Origin: CAZBBC01 sp964489835 | Lineage (GTDB): Bacteria > Calditrichota > Calditrichia > JAJRVZ01 | Assembly: GCA_964489835.1 (NCBI GenBank) | Contig: CAZBBC010000055.1 | Location: forward strand, 1-25,307 | DNA: 25,307 bases | Direction: 5' to 3' | Shown here: positions 22,458-25,307 of the stretch, piece after piece | Numbering within the stretch: position 1 is the first letter of the stretch | How the letters are laid out: the number at the start of each line of letters is the position of its first letter | Position numbers and translations under genes: made by a program | The notes under the pieces: generated by a model | What the model saw: only the letters and a program-made list of their open reading frames with translations | Told to the model about the DNA's origin: nothing | The model's database searches: none

Positions 22458-25127
22458 TTATTTTAACATTACCATTTTCTTTGAGGCAATGAAATTACCC
22501 GCTTTGATGCGGTAGATATAAACGCCGGTTGGAACAAGCAGTCCATGGTCATTTTTTCCATTCCAGTTAACCACGTGCTGGCCGGCTTTGAAATTTTCCT
22601 TAACCAGTGTGCGGATCTGCTGACCAAGCATATTGTAAATCATGATGGTTACATCATGTGCCTGTGGAATTTCAAAATAAATTCTGGTTTCCGGATTAAA
22701 CGGGTTTGGAAAATTCTGCTGTAGTTTATAAGCATATGGTATTGGCTTATAATCCGGATTAATCCCAACAACATTTCCCCAGTCGTTTTGATCACGAACG
22801 GAAATTTTATACGTGCCGAAACTATAGGTGAATACCCCTTGAATATTATCAATAATATCGCCTGGTCTGATGGTATCACCAAAGGCATATAAAAATCCAT
22901 CCGGCTTGTTTACATGAAAATCATCATAGGCTATCATATCATCATCTACCAAACAGGGACCGCTACCATCATCAATGGTGACATCATAACTATTGACGGA
23001 TACCAACTCAGCATTGGATACTTTAACCTGTACGCCTTCATAGGATTCAGCCTCAGGACTGTTACCGGCAAGAATACCTGACTCCAATAGCTCAGAATTT
23101 ATAACATTTTCTGAGCTTAGAATCTCAAGGGAGTCTACTAAGATCATGGTATTATTGTCCCATTTAAAATGATAATCCGCATTATAGTCGGTAACCGTTC
23201 CCCAGACCCGGACTTCTTCCCCGCGGGTCAGTAACTCCTCAGCCCCGAACAGGAAGATACCATTCCAGGGCCCTTGACCATCCTGAATTACACTGGCATG
23301 AAATTTGACCGAATTTGCTGTGTCAGCGGTAACAATACCGGTGACCGAGACTTTACAGCCTTCAAATGGAGAATCCGCGAGTGGCCAGGTTGTATATTGT
23401 ATATTTTCTATGGTCAATCCGGCGTCTGAAATAACATAACTATATTGTATCAAAGAAGTATCCGAGGGTGCCAATGTGGAACCATCCGCATCATCAGTGG
23501 CTTTGATATAATAGTTGATCCGTGAACCATCTGCCTGTGCCGGAATCTCGCCGCTCCAAGTATCACCGGTTGCTAAAGACATAGCTGCTTCCTGGTATAA
23601 GCCGCCATTTACCGAATAATTAAGCGTAACGGAAACAATTGTGAAATTAGTTTTAACATTAACCGATACTTCAACGGCATTGGAAGAAAGAGGAATAAGA
23701 GGATCTCTGACAACATTGGTGAGTTGGGGAGGCGCAGATCCTACAACCATGTCGGAGACATATGATGGAACAATTTTGTATGTAGAGGAATCAGCGTAAT
23801 CTCCATAGTGATGATAAACCCACCCTTGAATGGATTCATAAATTGTACCAACAGGTAGAACATTCTCACCATTATACCAGGTTAATAAACTATCGGAATC
23901 ATGATCGACCCATATTTCACCGGTACCATCGTTAACCGCAAACATACCGTAAGGTTCTGAGGGAGGATTTACATCGGTAACAGCGGCGTCCTTTACAACG
24001 ACCGTCACATTACCCCATTGTTCTGCTGTCACCGGTAACCGGAAATCGCCTGTTTTGATGGTATCAGGCACAGGGAGGGGTTGACCCGCGTCGAGGATGT
24101 TTATCGGACTGGTGATCCAGAATTCAGTCATGTTACTTGGACTGGTGGCATATTCATCGATATAGCCTGTCATTTTTATAATATCGCCTTCATACAAGGT
24201 TGGATATAATGTCGAATCAGGAGCGTAAGATAAAATTCCACTCCATGGACCACCACCAATTTCGCTCAATACGAATTTTATGCCATCGCCGGCGTAGCTC
24301 AAACCGGTAGGTACTGTAACGATACCAGTGATGGTATAATAGGTCGTATCTTCTGCCCCGGTTGCGGCGTAGGAAATGTCCGATACTTTATCAACGGGGG
24401 TCCTTAGCAAATCGCTATTGCGCACCTGTTGGATTCGCTGAAGTCTTGTATATTCGCCTCCTTCAACCACATCCCAGGCCAGACGCGGATAAATCTGGAA
24501 TTCATCATAGCTATACATTACCACGCCGGTTATTGATGCTAATTCATCATCCATTTCTGCAGTGTAATAAAATTGTGCATGGGTATCAATTCTTAAATTA
24601 CCAGAGCCATCACTAACTCTGAATTCATGATAGGCATCCAGGTCAATCTCGGTTACGGTGACATCTGTAACACGGACTAAACAACCTTCGTAGGCTTCAT
24701 TAGAATCAACATCGGCGGTAGTTACCGATAATGGCTCATATACTTCATTTTGTGAGGTGTGAAGAATATATTCGCTGATATCACCGATTTGTGTATTACC
24801 ATAATATTCAGCAACCACACCAGTAATGGTGATACTATCACCCTCAGCGGCATAATTAACGCTTGAGCTGTGAAGAACCTGTATACCGCTCCAGGCTGCC
24901 GCTGAATCCATAATCCAGAAATAACTACTTGAGATCCCACCATTAGCGTAAACAGCACCTCTGTGTTCTGCTACTACGATACCGCTGATCGTAACAGTGG
25001 AATCAAGCAGAGGGGAATCCCCCGATGGATCTTCTGTGTACTGAATATCATAAATCTTTGTCACCTGGCCAAAAGAAGCCAGCACCATCCCCAGTACTAC
25101 GATTGAAACCAGTAAAATTTTTTTCAT
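22458..25127 (-). CDS. large secreted OB-fold repeat protein with type IX sorting domain
   Basis: An 889-residue protein with a signal peptide (1-20, SFGQ). Three related modules begin at about 24, 247 and 571, each opening like IYDIQYTEDPSGDSP, followed by VTISGIVV, a strand with D..G.WSGI, and a second part with YEG..V.V.D.....DGSG. These read as pairs of YhcR-type OB-fold domains, as found in extracellular nucleases and surface proteins. An Ig-like module (about 466-565, INYYIKATDD) precedes the third. The C-terminus (about 797-889, LQQNFPNPFNPETRIYFEI) is a sorting/anchor domain. No nuclease catalytic domain is seen within it. GGAAAGG precedes the ATG. It is the first gene of the cluster. 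Confidence 0.87.
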   Translation of the reverse strand: MKKILLVSIVVLGMVLASFGQVTKIYDIQYTEDPSGDSPLLDSTVTISGIVVAEHRGAVYANGGISSSYFWIMDSAAAWSGIQVLHSSSVNYAAEGDSITITGVVAEYYGNTQIGDISEYILHTSQNEVYEPLSVTTADVDSNEAYEGCLVRVTDVTVTEIDLDAYHEFRVSDGSGNLRIDTHAQFYYTAEMDDELASITGVVMYSYDEFQIYPRLAWDVVEGGEYTRLQRIQQVRNSDLLRTPVDKVSDISYAATGAEDTTYYTITGIVTVPTGLSYAGDGIKFVLSEIGGGPWSGILSYAPDSTLYPTLYEGDIIKMTGYIDEYATSPSNMTEFWITSPINILDAGQPLPVPDTIKTGDFRLPVTAEQWGNVTVVVKDAAVTDVNPPSEPYGMFAVNDGTGEIWVDHDSDSLLTWYNGENVLPVGTIYESIQGWVYHHYGDYADSSTYKIVPSYVSDMVVGSAPPQLTNVVRDPLIPLSSNAVEVSVNVKTNFTIVSVTLNYSVNGGLYQEAAMSLATGDTWSGEIPAQADGSRINYYIKATDDADGSTLAPSDTSLIQYSYVISDAGLTIENIQYTTWPLADSPFEGCKVSVTGIVTADTANSVKFHASVIQDGQGPWNGIFLFGAEELLTRGEEVRVWGTVTDYNADYHFKWDNNTMILVDSLEILSSENVINSELLESGILAGNSPEAESYEGVQVKVSNAELVSVNSYDVTIDDGSGPCLVDDDMIAYDDFHVNKPDGFLYAFGDTIRPGDIIDNIQGVFTYSFGTYKISVRDQNDWGNVVGINPDYKPIPYAYKLQQNFPNPFNPETRIYFEIPQAHDVTIMIYNMLGQQIRTLVKENFKAGQHVVNWNGKNDHGLLVPTGVYIYRIKAGNFIASKKMVMLK

Positions 25128-25307
25128 TAGCCTTTCCTTCCTAATATTGTGTGATTAATAAATAGAAATTAAAAGAGTCTCTGGTTCTTTATCACCCCTT
25201 TCTTAAAATATTACGTGTTTTTTAATGTTAATATATGATTGAAATATATTAGCCTGATCTATTCATGAATTTTAGATTTATCAAATAGCGACAATAAAGT
25301 TTCCCCT
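25128..25307 (-). promoter_or_regulatory. upstream region of the OB-fold protein gene
   Basis: 180 AT-rich bases extend from the start of the gene to the window edge, with a GGAAAGG ribosome site close to the ATG. A promoter is expected here; AT-rich stretches such as TAATATTTT are present, but I cannot name specific -35/-10 boxes. No ORF or RNA gene is seen. Confidence 0.35.

Overview
The window looks like a genome fragment from a bacterium of the FCB superphylum (Calditrichota/KSB1-like or a neighbouring lineage; the exact phylum cannot be fixed from sequence alone). Supporting signs are two secreted proteins ending in a type IX-style sorting domain with the YPNPFNP/FPNPFNP motif, a PorV/PorQ-type outer-membrane protein, a TonB-dependent receptor with an N-terminal carboxypeptidase-regulatory-like domain, several lipoproteins, and a Ser/Thr kinase fused to a FlgO-like and TPR sensor part. 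Base composition is mosaic: GC-rich at 1-240, very AT-rich at 240-4156, GC-richer at 4200-9960, and intermediate after that.

Region 1 (1-286) is the 3' remnant of an AAA-type ATPase that stops abruptly where a MauE-like gene begins. Region 2 (231-4156, + strand) is the most unusual part: a MauE-like redox membrane protein with a damaged start, a membrane-anchored thioredoxin-like protein (CGHC), two small secreted-peptide genes with Gly-type leaders and Cys...Cys glycine-zipper cores (one of them only 52 aa), a strong hairpin, a 12-TM ABC permease and an ABC ATPase. I read it as a bacteriocin-like two-peptide locus with its own disulfide chemistry and transporter.

Region 3 (4299-9963, - strand) is a sugar-related operon. 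In transcription order it encodes a GH29-type alpha-L-fucosidase lipoprotein, a group I xylose-isomerase-like TIM barrel, a URO-D-family protein, a remnant of a VOC/glyoxalase gene, a PHP-domain protein, a second URO-D-family protein, and the C-terminal piece of what may be a fucose/arabinose-isomerase-like enzyme.

Region 4 (10082-14498, - strand) holds a REP-associated tyrosine transposase (RAYT) with REP-like palindromes inside its own reading frame. It overlaps by 4 nt the stop of a kinase-FlgO-TPR gene that itself carries an in-frame C/G-rich palindrome inside the kinase domain. An MFS transporter follows.

Region 5 (14571-25127, - strand) is an envelope/secretion cluster: a large OB-fold-repeat secreted protein with sorting domain, a lipoprotein, a TonB-dependent receptor, a PorV-like protein, an NHL-propeller lipoprotein and a secreted endonuclease/exonuclease/phosphatase-family enzyme with sorting domain. 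Tight spacing in the middle (1-nt overlap, then gaps of 30 and 11 nt) suggests co-expression, and the nuclease plus OB-fold combination suggests extracellular nucleic acid or phosphate scavenging.

No rRNA, tRNA, CRISPR array or gene-free stretch above 300 bases was seen.
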